Shown here piece by piece: positions 13,321-27,600 of a stretch of DNA of 64,000 bases (positions are counted from its first letter, which is position 1; every line of letters begins with the position of its first letter). This DNA comes from Rhodeus uyekii. Taxonomy: Eukaryota; Chordata; Actinopteri; Cypriniformes; Acheilognathidae. Both the position numbers and the translations under genes were made by a program. Under the pieces are notes generated by a model that had not been told where the DNA came from, made no database searches, and was given only the letters and a program-made list of their open reading frames with translations. Location of the stretch: contig JAWRVZ010000325.1 in the NCBI GenBank assembly GCA_037043235.1, forward strand, positions 248,001 through 312,000, written 5' to 3'.

Positions 13321-15599
13321 TATGTATGTGTGTGTGTGTGTGTAAAAAGTATTTGTATATTTTGTTTAAACTCTATTCTCTGTATTTTTTGTCTCCCAAA
13401 TATTCATCCTATGAAAAATCCTTCTGTTTTCCCTGTCATGGAAATTAAGATCTTATAAAATAATTGACATTTCTATTAATATTAAATTAATCTCAATATT
13501 AAATAATAATATTATTACCCCCCCCCCCCCCCCCAAAAAAAAGAAAACGCACAAAAAAACAAACCATTTTTTATTCTTATCTATAAAATAATTCACCAGC
13601 TATAATTTGCATTTTATGAAATCTTTGCGAAGGCATGGAAATTCCTCAGTCTAAAGATGTGGGAATCCTGTGGGTAGTAGCAAAGGTCACATGTAGACAG
13701 TGATGGCTGATACAGTGCACTCATATCCACTTTAACGTTATCATTTAAAAAATTCATTATCTAAAGTGGGCAGGAAACTTGTTTGTCATTCACTAAGGAG
13801 TGTTAGCAGTTTCTCAGGCTTGTGGTCAGTGTGAGATGGACAGACATAGACAGTGTGTGGGCAGTGACTCATTGGCAGTCACACTACACTGTCGTAGCGT
13901 CTCTCTGGATTGAATATGCTTGACCAATGAAGCACAGCAGTGTAAACTGTCCCGATGGGCCTACCACACGGTACCAGGAAGTGATTGCCCTTTAAAGAGC
14001 ATGCTTTGTTTTGACCTCCCCCCTCCATTTTTCCTTCCATGAGTGATTTGGGTAGCCTAGTTATGTAAACATTAACTGGTATCATGTCCAGATCAACTGC
14101 TCTTGTACCCTTTTTTGATATCACTCTAGTCTAAACAAAGATTTTATTTTGGGGATTTATGCAAGTTAGAAAACAGCAACTCTGACATAACAATAGACAA
14201 AGGGATGCAGCGCTATAAAATTATGATTAAAACACTGATACGATACCTGATAATTATTTATATTTGAAAACCGCCAACTGATATATTGGCCGATAAATCT
14301 AAATATAAATTTGTATATAAAACCCAATTATAATGTTCTCATAATTTTATATTTCCTATATAACAGACTTATGCTGCACATGTTCCTGTATTTTCCTTTT
14401 TTTTAAAAAAGTGATTCCATACTTCAAGCAATTCAAAACCACCATGGAGAAAAGCACACATATGAGGTGTCTCAGATGAAGAAATTACCCATTATCTATT
14501 GGCTTTCATATATTAGCTTTAGCCTTATATTATTTTCTTGTTGGGCTGATAACGATAACATTAAAAATGAACATTTATTTATTTATAGATATTCTAGCAT
14601 ATAATATGGTTATACAATACTATTTAAAAGTTTGGGGTTGATGAGTTAAAAAAAAAAATCTCTTATCCTCATCCAGGCTGCATTTATATACATTAAAACA
14701 GTAATATTGTAAAATATTATCACTATTGAATTCTCATTTTATGTATTTTAAAATATTATTGTCATTTGTTCCTGTGAATGCAAGAATAAATTGCATTTTA
14801 AAATGCATAAAATTATAATTCAATTTTAATAATATTAAGTTTGTATGGGGTTTTAATTATTTTTGTAATGTTTAACATGTTTTTATAAGCTAAATTATAT
14901 TTATTTCAGTTGAATTTAAAATATTAAAGCATTTAAAAAATTTAGCATTAGGTCACCTTAAATGAAATGCATATTGTTTAGAGAAAACAGACACTCGAGA
15001 TCTTTGTTCAAATACACTATTTTGGTGGTAATTTATAAAGTAACAATAACAACTATAGCAAGTTTTATGTACTGACTAATTTTCTAATACATGCCTAATG
15101 ATTTATTATCTACATATTCTTACATATTTCTGTTCTCAGTATTCTTAATTGGAAGCCCGTGTTTGGCTCTTCTGTTACACATGAGAACCTGTTGAAAAAA
15201 AAAAAAACTGAACTGCTCATTTTCATTGATTTACCTGAGCATCACGAGCACTCAGATGAGGGCGCTGTTCACCAGCATTGCACACCTCATCATGTGCTTG
15301 AGTATTAATGCCTATACATACATATGCATACATATTAATATATGCATACATATTAATACATACATACATATATACCAAACAATATGCATTTCATTTAAGG
15401 TGACCTAATGCTCCCATGGCGCATTTATTTTAAATTAAACTGAAATGAATATAGTTTAGCTTATAACATGTCAAACATTACATTAAATAAATAAAACACC
15501 ATACAAACAGAATATTATTACAATTGAATTCTCATTTTATGCATTTTAATATGTATTTTTTTTTGCGTTCACAGGAAAAAATGACAATAACATTTTAAA

Positions 15600-15672
<73 letters not shown>

Positions 15673-18600
15673 CACACACATACACTGTATATACATACAC
15701 ACACACGCACATATCAGGCTGTGTGTACATAACATATACATTTACACATACACACACATACATATACATACACACACGCACAAATCAGGCTGTGTGTACA
15801 TAGCATATACATATGCACATACATATACACATACACACACATACATATACATACACACACGCACATATCAGGCTGTGTGTACATAACATATACATATGCA
15901 CATACACATATATACACACACACACATATTATCCTTTAGTGTGCAAACAAATGTGTGCAAATACGTCTTGTGTTTTGTCAGTTTTAGTGCAGTCTGATTT
16001 GCTTCTCAAGCATTCAAATGCTATTTTTGTCAGTATGTGTAAGACATTGCATCAATCATGCAATACAAACATTTCCACTTCTGCTTCTTTTTACTGATGC
16101 AACATTTGACAGAATTTTGCCCTCGCTCTCCTCCTTGTCCTTTTAAGCTCACAGCTGTGGTAAATGACATCAGTGTATGAAGAACTCCTCCTCTAGCGTT
16201 ATAATCTCTATTTTGTGATCCGTACCTGCCCTATAATATTTCATCCATCATCCATTAAACGCGTGTGATACGCGCTCAGACAGAGCGTTCCGGAGAGTCC
16301 AGCCATCTGCCAATCGGAGGAGGATGAGGGGGAAATAAGAGAACGGAACGGGAAAGAAAAGGAGGGGGGAGAGAGAGACTATTCGATTCTGAACCGGACA
16401 CATGTTGAGTTCCTGCTCTCTCCGCGGATTCGCAGTGTGCTTTTGATTCCCGAGCAGGGAACCGGTTCACCTTCCCTCCCGTAACCCCGTTTGAACTATG
16501 GACTCGAATAAAATGGTAGGTGGTCGACGAAATGTTGATGTTTTGGGGGTGTTATGCATCTACACGTTTTTTGGGGGGGATGTGGAGAGGGGGGTTCGCG
16601 CTTGCTGGTTCGCGGGGTTGTTTTGTATCGAGGGTTTTGTGATTTGGAGAAACAGTCCTGTGTTTTTATTTATCTTTACCGTCGCGCGCGTTCACGCTTT
16701 TTCAGCCGTTACGTTTAAACAAGTTGCGGCGATCTTGTAAAATAGCCATTTGCGTATTTTAGCATATATATATATATGGTTTAGGATCATTAGATGTTCC
16801 CCAAAACATTCCAGGATTTTAGTTAGTCACAGGAAGTGTGCTTGTATACATACATAAGACATGTCTTATTTATATGTCCGTTTAAAAGGACCGTTAATGT
16901 CTGAACGTTTAGTTAACGGAAACGCTCGATCCGTTTTTATCTACTTAAATGGATAGTTCACCCCAAAATAAATATTCAGCCATCATTTACTTTCCCTCAC
17001 ATGCCTGTGTTGCGATTTCTTTGCAGTACGAAAGCAGATGTTAGCCAGACTCAGTCACCATTCACTTTCATTGTATGAAATAAATTCTCAATGAATGTGA
17101 ATGGTGACTGAGACTGCCAAACCTTACTATTCTCTCTAAGATCACATTTTGTGTTAAGTAGAAGAAAGTCATAAAGGCTTATTACTTTGAGTAAGTGTTG
17201 ACACCATTTCCTTTCTTTTTTTGGTGAACTGTCCTTTTTAAAATGCAAATATTGGGGTTTGAGGGTCACAAAACTCTCAGTTGTTTAGGATTAAAATGTT
17301 GGATTTTAACTCTGGAGTGGATTTGTAGGTTCTTGTATAGATGGCAGATGTACCTTTTTATGTGTACCTTTTTATATACATGGTTCACTGTTTTGAGTTG
17401 AATTGCCACATCTATCTCTCTGCTTTGACTCCCAACCTACTATCAACATTGTATGTGAGATCTCTGCTTGTTCTCAAATCCCTCATGTCATGCTCTGTTT
17501 GACAGTGCTAGGAAAACATGTTTTTACACGAGTGTTGTCCAGGTAGTATTGTAGTCAAGACCATCTAAACCGAGACCAAGACCAGACCAGCACTCTTCAA
17601 AATCCTCTAAATGATCCATATCTACTGTCTGAGAAATGTCTCGTTTAATCAACAAATAGTTAGACTATGACGACACTGTATAGAGCTGTTAACAATCAAA
17701 TCACTAACATTAATATTCATCTTTGTGTTGCAGAAGTTGCATCTGAATTGGTACAATTACACCTATGTAAAAAAAAAAAATCAGATTCATGTTTTAAAAA
17801 TTACATTTTGAATATAGTAATATGATGAAAAAAATAAAATGATAGGTCTACTTTTAAGTATGAAATGAAATCAAGACACTCAATGATTCACAGAATCATT
17901 TGTTAAAAGCAGCTGATTCATTTAGTAACAAAACACGTTGCAGAAATAGCAAAAACTATTGTTTATCAAACTTTTGTATAAAATCAATATCATGTTTGCA
18001 ATCGTGCTCATGTTTGTGAACCTCTCTCTTGCTCTTCTGATATTACTTAATTATATAAAATGTTATAATATGAAAATCAAAATCTTACGCAAGCACATAT
18101 TTACAATCATGTCTTGAATTTTGAGGGCATTTGGGCCATTCATTTGGGCCATTTTTTTATATTCCTGCATTGATTTTGACCTGGCGCAACAGTAAAGAAA
18201 AAAATCACATTAGAAATAAGTTATTGGTTGCATTTTAGGACGCAAGTTTGACATCAAATCACATTAATGATGTTAATGAATACATCAGACAACACACCAG
18301 TAGTTTAGTGACATCCTTGCAGTTGTGATCTTGACCGGTCTTGAGATAAAAGAGTCCTTTTAGTCCGAGACCGAGACAAGACCAAGACTTTTTAAAGAAA
18401 TGGTCTTAAGACTGATCTTGAGACCTAGAGTCCATGGATCCCCACTGGAAATGTTTGTGTGTGTGTGTGTGTTTGTGCAGGCCAGAATCAAGGCTAAATC
18501 AAGCTTTTATAGAAAGTCAATGATTGATGTAATTTGCAGAGTAGCAGGAGCAGTGATAGGATTTGATCTGTGTCTTCTGGGTTTACTGAGAGGTTTTGAT

Positions 18601-21600
18601 GTGGTCTCAGAAGGCCTCTTGTTAGCAAGCTCGTAAAACTCGAGTTTTTTTTCAGTAGTGCTGCTTTTACAGCTCTTCAGGCTGTTTTAGACACCTGCTC
18701 TTCTTGTCCATCTCAGATGAGTTTAAACGGTTTCAGTCTTATGCATTTGGCAGATGATTTTTCCCCCAAAGTAACTTAGTATAGATTTTATCAGTTCATA
18801 CATTCCATGGTAACTAAACCCATGACCTTGGAATAGGACAAAGCATGCCATTGATGCATATTTTTATGAATGCCAATTTTTCTGTTTTATTTTTCCATTG
18901 AAATGCAGAGAATATAAATGAAATTGATTTAAAAAAATGTACATATAATATAATAGGAAATATATCCTATATTCAGACTGTGGTTCTCAATCAAATGTGA
19001 ATTTTTTTTTTTGGGGGGTGGTTGTAAAAAATTTCTGGTTTAGTGTTTATGCAGATATGATGTACCATATTTTTCCGCATATAACCCGCAGGCGCAGATA
19101 ACCCGCACCTTTATATAACCCGCGCCTATAGATTTAAGAACTTTTTGTGTAAGTTCACATTTCGAATGTTGGTCGCATGATGTCAATTATCCATAACTGT
19201 TCAGGCTCGGTACACAGTGCTTGTGTGCGAAATTCAAACAATAAGAAAACAAACACAAGTCAGAATGAGAACAAAAAGAAAAAGCGGTCTCTCCCGCTGT
19301 CCAGCAGCTTGTCCCTTAAGAAGCGTATTCTACAGCAGTTGATCATCGGATGAGATGAGAAGAGCCCGTCCTCATGGCAGCACAGTCAATCACGTCTTCT
19401 TGCATGATTGACATGTCAGACAGTCTATCAGCACCAGCTGTCAGAGTGAGTGCAAGCGCCAGAGACAACAACCCTCGCAAGAAAGAAAATACAGAAAAAA
19501 AAACTTACGTCCTTAGGGACGTAACAAATATATTGAAATATTATTACGTGTAAAAATGTGTGATATAGCCCGCACCCTTATATAGCCCGCACCACTCTGT
19601 GGGGTTGTAAAATCTTGTATAACCCGCGGGTTATATACGAAAAAATATGAAGGTCACTGTCAGATATTTGTTGATTTATTGTATTGTCAATGATGTAGTG
19701 AATAATGATGTCTGCGCTTTAGGTTTAAGAAAGGCGCACTACAAATAAAATGTATTATTATTATTAATAATAATGCATTGGAGGATATGTTTGCATTTGA
19801 TGTTGATTTGTAGCTGTATTTGGTCAGAGTAAAAATGTGTTTAAATTAAATGTATTTATTGAAGTATAATATACCATCAGAAATAAAGACCTGAAAATCA
19901 GTTCCACTGGTCAAGTATTGCTGCTTAATAATAATACAAAAGCTAGTTAAGGTGAAATAAACTACCCCTTTACATTTGTGATAACACCTGAAGCCTGTGC
20001 AGTCGGTCAGTGTTGTTCACTGTAATTTTTTCCTGCTTCAGAGTCCTAACTAGTGTTAACTGAGTATTCCCAGCAAGAGGAGGTTTGAGTCATATATGAG
20101 TAAATTTGATAAATTGTCTTTAAAAGGGAAGAAAAAGTATTTTCGTAACGCAGTACACAGTTGCCTTTCACTGCAGTGACCTTTAAAAGGGGTGGAGTTG
20201 TTTGCAGGAGACTGCTTTAGCTGAAAAAACACTAGTGGCTAAGTGTGAGCGTCAATCCTCCACTCAACATGGCAAGAAAGGAGACGCTTGTGTATGTTCT
20301 TGTAGTGCGTTTGAGAGTTTTGGTATTTTATGGTATATGGTTCAGACCTAATCTTGAAAACAGAGGGCCACCTCAGGAAGTTGAGAGGTATTTTTAGTTC
20401 TTTCAACTTTAGTTTTACACCCACGCCTCAGAAAAAGCTGAAGTAAAACCACAGACCAACACCTCTATCAGTGGTGCTTCAAGTAGAGATGGTGCATTTT
20501 AAACCTATTCTCTGAATCATCTCAAAGTAGTTAGATTACCCAAAATGGGAAGCTGGGAAAGTTGTTTGGGTTGGCCTCAGTGCCCCTTTGGAGGAGTGTG
20601 GGCAGAGTCTGCATTCTTCAGTCAACGGGATATGGGAAAGTTAGGGTGATCCAAGATGGGAAGCTCTAGAAGAGACATCAGAAGACTCCTGTGAAACCAC
20701 TTCTGAGGCAAAAGACTGTAGAGAACATGAGCACGATTTGATGTTGTAAAAATATTGTTGCAAAATATCTGTAACAAAAATGATAGTTGTTGCAATCGTG
20801 GAAGTCACTGTGGCTCTGAAGTCTGTATCTAAGAGTGTAGACTAAACTCAACAAATGCTGTCATAAGTTTCTTTTAATGCAAATTAAGAAGATGTGCACA
20901 ATTTGCCTTTTCCACCCAGCATTTTTTAATGCAATATCCCAAAATGTGCATAAAAATAAGTGGAAGGAGACCCTTTTTTTCTTGTTTTTACCAAGTTCTA
21001 GGGCTTGATTTGAGGGGGGATGTTTAGGAAGGATCTCCCCTTTGTTGAAAACAATGACAAAAAACATTCCCTATGAAAAACGACCATCCTCCCTTCTCAT
21101 CTATATTAGATTAACAGTGTTGTGTATTATTTAAAACTGAAATATTTAAATTCTGTACATATGCTAATTAAACCTGAACACTGCACACAGTCAAGTTGCA
21201 CGATTTGATGTCGATAAACTAGTTATCCACTAATTATTTTTCTTAATGTCCCAGCCTGCATAATTGTGGAGCAACATGGGTTAACGGATAAAGCTCAATA
21301 TGAGGAGAGCTATTTCCTTACTGTCTCCTATCCAGGCAGATGGGTCACATGAGGACAGCCTGCCTTAATACCCCTGTAGTGCATTACTCCCGTCTAAGAT
21401 CCCATAGATTTGATTGATATTGTGCCTTTGGCAGTTCTGTGCAACATGACTGTCAGAAGGGTTCACAACACAGATGTTTGCAGATCATCCGTCACATATG
21501 CTTTGCTTAACAAGCTTGTGTCAGCTCCATATAGAAATAGTGCTACAGTAATTAAGTGTCTAATGGGTTGATACTGCTGTAGGCAGGAGATTGAAAAAAC

Positions 21601-24600
21601 CCACTTGTGGCATAACACGTTGTTTGGAGAGCTTGCTTTAAAATGGAAATGCAAGATGTTTAGTTACTCACTATGGTTTCAATGGAAGAAATAATAAAAC
21701 AGTTGCACGTTTTTATGTAGTATGATGATGCATTCCTGAATGCAAATCTGAGTGTGTGTATGTGTGTATACTCCCTGCCTGACCCCTGTGAGTTCAAAAA
21801 CGAAAAATTTTCTTCTTCCTCCTTATAATAAAGAAAGTAATACAGAATGACACGAATTGGAGTAAGTTATGATAATTAAATTTTTGGGTGGACTATCCTT
21901 TTAACCCTATGAAACCTACTGTATCATATTTGATATCCCCATTTCTAAGGCCTCTAAAGATGTGAAAAAAGTCTACAAAAAAAATCTTCTACATGCTTTA
22001 TCCGATTGATACTTTTTATTTATCATCAAGTAAAAGCAAGTAAAAGCCCTTTTCAGTATAATTGTAAAAACGTCTCTATTTTTGTTGTGGCACATGTGTT
22101 TTTATAGTAATAACAATAATAATAATAATAATAAATTGTATTTGTAGTGCGCCTTTCTTAAACCCAAAGCACAATTACAATACGAAACTGCAAAACAACA
22201 AGAAAAAAATGAAAATAAAATAAAACAACAAATAAAGTAAAAATACACATGTAAATGCAAGTAAAAAGGTAAATACAAAGGTTTATACATCAAAAACTTG
22301 ACTAAGAAGATGTGTTTTGAGACACTGTTTAAAACAATCCAGAGAGTTTGCATTTCTGACAGGGGCAGGTAGTGAATTCCACAACTTTGGTGCGTTGTAG
22401 GAAAAGGCCCTTCCCATTTTATGTTGGAAATGTAGCATTAATATTATATCAAATATAAGTAAATGTAAATATAAATATTTGCAGATAAACACTGGGAAAC
22501 ACATCTGTTCTCAATCAAGAAATCATTTAAATAGGACCTGCCTGACAAAGTGAAGTAGACCAAAAGATCTTCAAAAGCTGAAGATTATGCCGAGATCCAA
22601 AGAAATCCAGGAAAAACATAATTCCTGCTTCTGTCAATGTCATTAATGTTAATCAAACAACAAAAGACAAAGACTGATCAACTTTTGTAGCTTTAACAAG
22701 GATGGATCTATTTTCAATTTAAGCTATGAAGACTAGGCAGTGTTATTTTAGATTTGATTTTTTTGATTTCCATGAGCTACCTGAATACTGTTAGACTTGC
22801 CTGAAAAACTCAAAACAGTTTAATTTGTATCTTGTTAATTTGTATCTTGCAAATGTTCTGTTGCATTTATTTGAGCTGTTGCTTGTAATTTGTTCTTTTA
22901 TTATTGAAGGCTAGTAGTTTTTGCTGTGTTACGAAATTGGATCATCCGAGAATTGTGAAATTTCACTAGTGTCTAAAATGTTGGTGTCATATTTATTAGA
23001 ATAATACATGGGTCAATACAACAAAATGCATCTATCTTACTTATAATATTTTTGGTGGGGCCGAAAATTTTAACCACTGGCCCAACAAATCCTTAACTTT
23101 GAGCTCTGTTATTAAGTGGTTAGTTATCACATTCACTTCATCTTCTCATTCGCCCATGCCTGTGAGGGAGATAATGGTTCCAGGATGCCAGTAAATTCAT
23201 TCGCCAGTGCCAAGAGGCTTGGGCAGCTGGCACAACTCATTCACACAGACCACAAAGTCTCAGTGTGAACAAATTTGGTCACACCTCTCATCACACTAGC
23301 ATTACGTTCTCTTAGACTCTTTAGCTGCCATGTTTATCTAGTCCTTTATTTTGGAAGGTTTTAATGGAAATTGTTGCTTCTACAGATCACCTTTTTATAG
23401 CCTTCATGGCTCATGGACTGTTTTAGTCATATGTTTATCTGCTCTGAATGCATCATTGGTTGCTGGAAAGGGATGGAAGAAACCTAGTGCTTTTTTTAGC
23501 GTAAAAGCATTGGCTAATACATTCTGTTGGATTGGTCCAGGTTGCGAATTACAGGGGGTATGAAGATAGTTTTCTAGCTCTGACTGATTTTATATTGGCC
23601 ACCCCTGAAATGGATCATACCATTAACATTTACTTGTGCAGTTGCATGGAAGAAGAACATAATGAGTTCAAAAGGCATATACACAGTTTAGCTGAATGAT
23701 AATAATGCATTAAAGAGCCAATCTCCTCCACCTCCTGACCTGAAGGCCATTGTGTAATTCGCACCCTGCTTGGTCCATAAGAAACCTGGAAGGATTTTTC
23801 AACCTTCTGTCTTTTCCTCGTCCTTTTCCTCATGTTTGAGATCACAGCTGTGACTTAATGAGCACTCATCCCACACAGATCCATCTTGTCTACACAAAGT
23901 CATGCCTTGTCACCTTTAACAGTGCGTCTGGCAGCAGAAGCCGGCACAGGGATGAAGACTGAACACTGTGTGTGTACAATGCCACTTTTATGTGCACTAC
24001 AACAGCATTCTCTCAGCATCCATGTAAAAATACCCTGTTCTCTTCAACAAAAACTTTTCAGGTTTATTTTTGCTCCAAAGCATAATATGCATCAGTATTA
24101 CCAGTAGTCTGTTTCAAAGCCTACATTGCCATGTAGGATTTAAAAATAATAATAATAATGAATTATTATTATAATTTCAAATAATTTTTTCAAATAATTT
24201 TAATATTTCTTAAAGTGTAATTTATTCCTGTGATAGCAAAGCTGAATTTTCAGCATCATTCATCCATCACATCACATGATCCTTCAAAAAAACATTCTAA
24301 TATTCTGATTTGCTAATGAAGAAACGTTTCTTCTTATTATTATTATTATCAATGTTGAAAACCGTTTTTGTGTTTTGTTTTTGTGGAAACCGTGATGCAT
24401 CTTTTCCAGGATGCTTAAAACAAACATCATTTATTTGTAACCAAGTAGAAGCCTTTACTGTCACTTTATCAATTTTATGCATTTTTGCTGAATCAAAATA
24501 TTAATTAATCACCAAAAAAATTCTTACTAACCTCACACTTAGATGATAGTAGTGTTTAGCATGTTATTAAGATAACATGATGCTCTAAGCATAAAGATAC

Positions 24601-27600
24601 TCAGCACACATATATAATATATATATATATACAAACATTTTTTACTTTTGATTTATAATAGTTATTTAGCTTCTTTGTCACCGAGTTATTTGCAATGGGA
24701 CGCAAGAGAACACTTTTTGGACTGCTTTTGCATCAAAACTACACTGGTGCTGCCTTTTAGAACTGTTATTTTAAAACTAAAGTATTTGTCGGATCTAAAT
24801 AACACAAGATTTTGGCATTTAGAGGAAGTCAAGACTCAACTGCAACCATTTGCATAATCTGATGGGCTGATAAGGGTTCATTGCATTCAGCTGAACATGA
24901 TCAAATATGTGCCGCTTCTTTAAACAAGAACACCGTTTATGTTGTGAGGGTACCTAAAACTGAGAGTGGTTTGGCATCTGTGTAGAGAACATATGGCTAG
25001 TACTTTTTAAATACCTCTCTCAAGTTTGTTCTGCTTCAGAGTCCTCAACAACGTGAGCATGTATACATGGTTGAAAGATGAATCATAAACCAGGAGGATG
25101 TAGCCCAAGTTGTAATAGCGTTTTGGGTGATGCTGCCTGTTAAACACTCGCTGAGCTGAACTTCATTGGTATTCAGTGGCGGTTGCGCAGCGGTGGTTAA
25201 AGTTGCTCAATAAGGCTCCAGTGGAAACACTAAAACTCACTGTTTGCCTCAGCGCACAGGAACACTCTTCTGCTATGAGTTGGTTTTTAATCTGTAACCC
25301 TGAATGAACGGCCCAAATATTAATTTTCCTACTCTCTTTCTCTTCTACAGGCAGTGAGCATCAACAAAGCCATCAACACACAGGAGGTGGCTGTCAAAGA
25401 GAAGCATGCCAGGAATATCCTTTTGTTTGAGTTAGCCTAAAAGAGAAATGCTGCATTAAGGAATGTGAGGGTACAAGAGAATTAAGATGCTTATTTTACA
25501 ATGAATAAGCAGGTGGCATCACCCGATCGCAATCTACTGCTTATCAGCATCAATAACTGTAATCTCATTTTATTTTGTCCATTGAATGCCTACCTCAAGC
25601 TAAGATATAAGACCTATTAATATGCCAAAGTTGTAAATGTAAAATTAAATGTTTGTATTTTTTGTAATTGCATATTTAAAAAAATTCTTCTTCTTTTTTT
25701 TATACCTTATTTGATTATATTTTATTTTATACATTTAAGGGTTTTTAACTTGCTTTTAATTCATTCATTTTATTTGGAAATATCTAATTTGAGGATATGA
25801 TGTATTATTATTTTATTAAGTTTTTGGGACATTGAACTCTTACTTGTTAGATACCTCAAGCTAAGATACTAGGTACCAATATACCTGGCATACCTATTAA
25901 TCTATATATTCATTTTATATTGGTGTCTAATTTGAGAGTGATATGAGTTATTTTATTTATTTTTTTGGACTGTGAACTTGCTACTTTTTAATTACCGTAA
26001 GTTAAGATACTACCAGTGTACTGGATAGACTAATTAACCTGTCAGTATTTGGCCAATTTGAGGTTATCAGCATCTTATTATGGAGTATCTGTATTAAGAT
26101 GTTTCAGAGATGCAGACTTTATACAGCGTGTTCCTCATTTTTGTCCTTGACTGCGATCTTCACCGTGCATATTGGGCACGCATCATGAGAAGGGGGCTCA
26201 CACATTCTGGCTTGCAGTCAACCGTCTACCCCTTTCCAGCAATGCAGTGCTCTGCTGGAAGTTTTGCCACGTCTTCCACAAGCTACTAAGGGACGGCCAT
26301 CCAAACGTGAGTACATACAACCATTTTATTCCTTACACATCTAATTCCACCTCACTCGCACGTTCTCTTAGGCTCTTGGTATCTGCCTCTTGTTTTGATT
26401 AATTTATGTTTCTCAACACTCAAAACGGCTCCCCAGAGTAAATGCAGCATGCATCAGTGACACGTGATGTGTGTAATGCACATTGAGCTATCCCACATTG
26501 ACTCAGCTCTGTTACAAAAAAATCAGCTGTCATAGGCACACTCCTGATTCAAAGTCTGTTGAAAAAGGTAGGCAGCACCATTATGCGACAATTTCAAAGC
26601 AGCGCTACAAATAACCCATTTTAACTATCATTAAAAGAATTCAGTCTAATTAAAAAGACCGTATTTTACCGATTTCTTTGTGTGTGCTATGCATATCTAT
26701 GCTTATTAGGTTATTACCTCAAGCTAAGATATATAACACCAATATACCTGACAGACCTATTCATCTGCCAATGTAAAATAAATGTACAATTAAATGTTTG
26801 TATTTTTTGTAATTACATGATTAAAGTTCTTCTTTTTGTTTTATTTGAGGTACCTTAATTGATGATATTTTATTTTATACATTTAAGGGGTTTTAACTTG
26901 CTTTTAATTCATAAATTTTATGTATTAAAATATCCTAATTTGAGGATATTATGTATTATTATTTTATTTATTTTTTGGACATTGAACTGTTACTTTTTAG
27001 ATGCCTCAAGCTAAATACCAATATACCTGGCATACCAATTAATCTATATATTTATTTTATTTTGGTGTCTAATTTGAGAGTAATATAAGTTATTTTATTT
27101 ATGTTTTGGACATTGAACTTGCTACTTTTTTTAAACCTGGTAAAATCAAATATATTTGTTTAAAATCTGAGGTATCGATAAATCGGATGGACAAATTAAT
27201 AGGTCAATATTTGGGTCACTTCAGATTTGTAATTTAAAAAAATATTTTGAGGGTAATATCATGTTGTATCTTTTTTTATTCAATTTAGTTATTTCATTTG
27301 AGGGTAATATCTATTATTTATTTTTAAATTGTATTAGTTTATTTGAAATGGTGTCTCAGTTCTTCTTGTCTCTGTTTGTCACCTCAGGTCATAAAGGACT
27401 CCATGCGACACAAGGCTGACCTGAACGACATGAGCAGGATGTGGGTAAGTGCATGGGCACAAGTTGTGGCTGCTGGTTTTAAAGATTTCCCACTAAAACA
27501 GAGGATCGCTCAATATAGCTCTGTCATTTATTGAATGTGGCCTTGTCGAGTTCCCTTGAGTTTCCATCTCATTGTGGAAACTGTCAGTGTGTCAGTCAGC

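Larger units (their letters stand above)
6101..16200. other. hip1 intron 1, first part
   Basis: No conserved exon is visible in these 10 kb. The sequence is AT-rich with scattered mobile-element remnants, annotated separately at 9819-10008, 11247-11718 and 14745-15601, and microsatellites. Short open frames such as 7882-8169 have no recognisable protein similarity and no splice or start context. Around 14230-14600 there are diverged GATATATTGGCCGAT-like words typical of dispersed repeats. Confidence 0.6.
16516..25350. other. hip1 intron 1, second part
   Basis: Apart from the elements listed separately, no exon-like segment was found. The block 17535-18440 is bounded by GAGACCAAGACC-type words at both ends (17570 and 18368), suggesting a further old repeat. 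A half copy of the GATAGTTCACC-type element (TGGGTGGACTATCCTTTTAA) ends near 21905. Confidence 0.55.

Noticed and set aside
13267..13458. Tyr-Ile repeat ORF
   Set aside because: Encoded by the TA microsatellite.
15569..16097. Overlapping Cys/Val/Tyr- and His/Thr-rich ORFs on both strands
   Set aside because: Products of the CA/TA microsatellite and minisatellite, open in several frames by composition alone.
16498..16740. 80-residue ORF starting at the candidate alternative exon
   Set aside because: Only the first six codons before GTAGGT are taken as coding. The remainder reads into the intron, with G- and T-rich low-complexity sequence.
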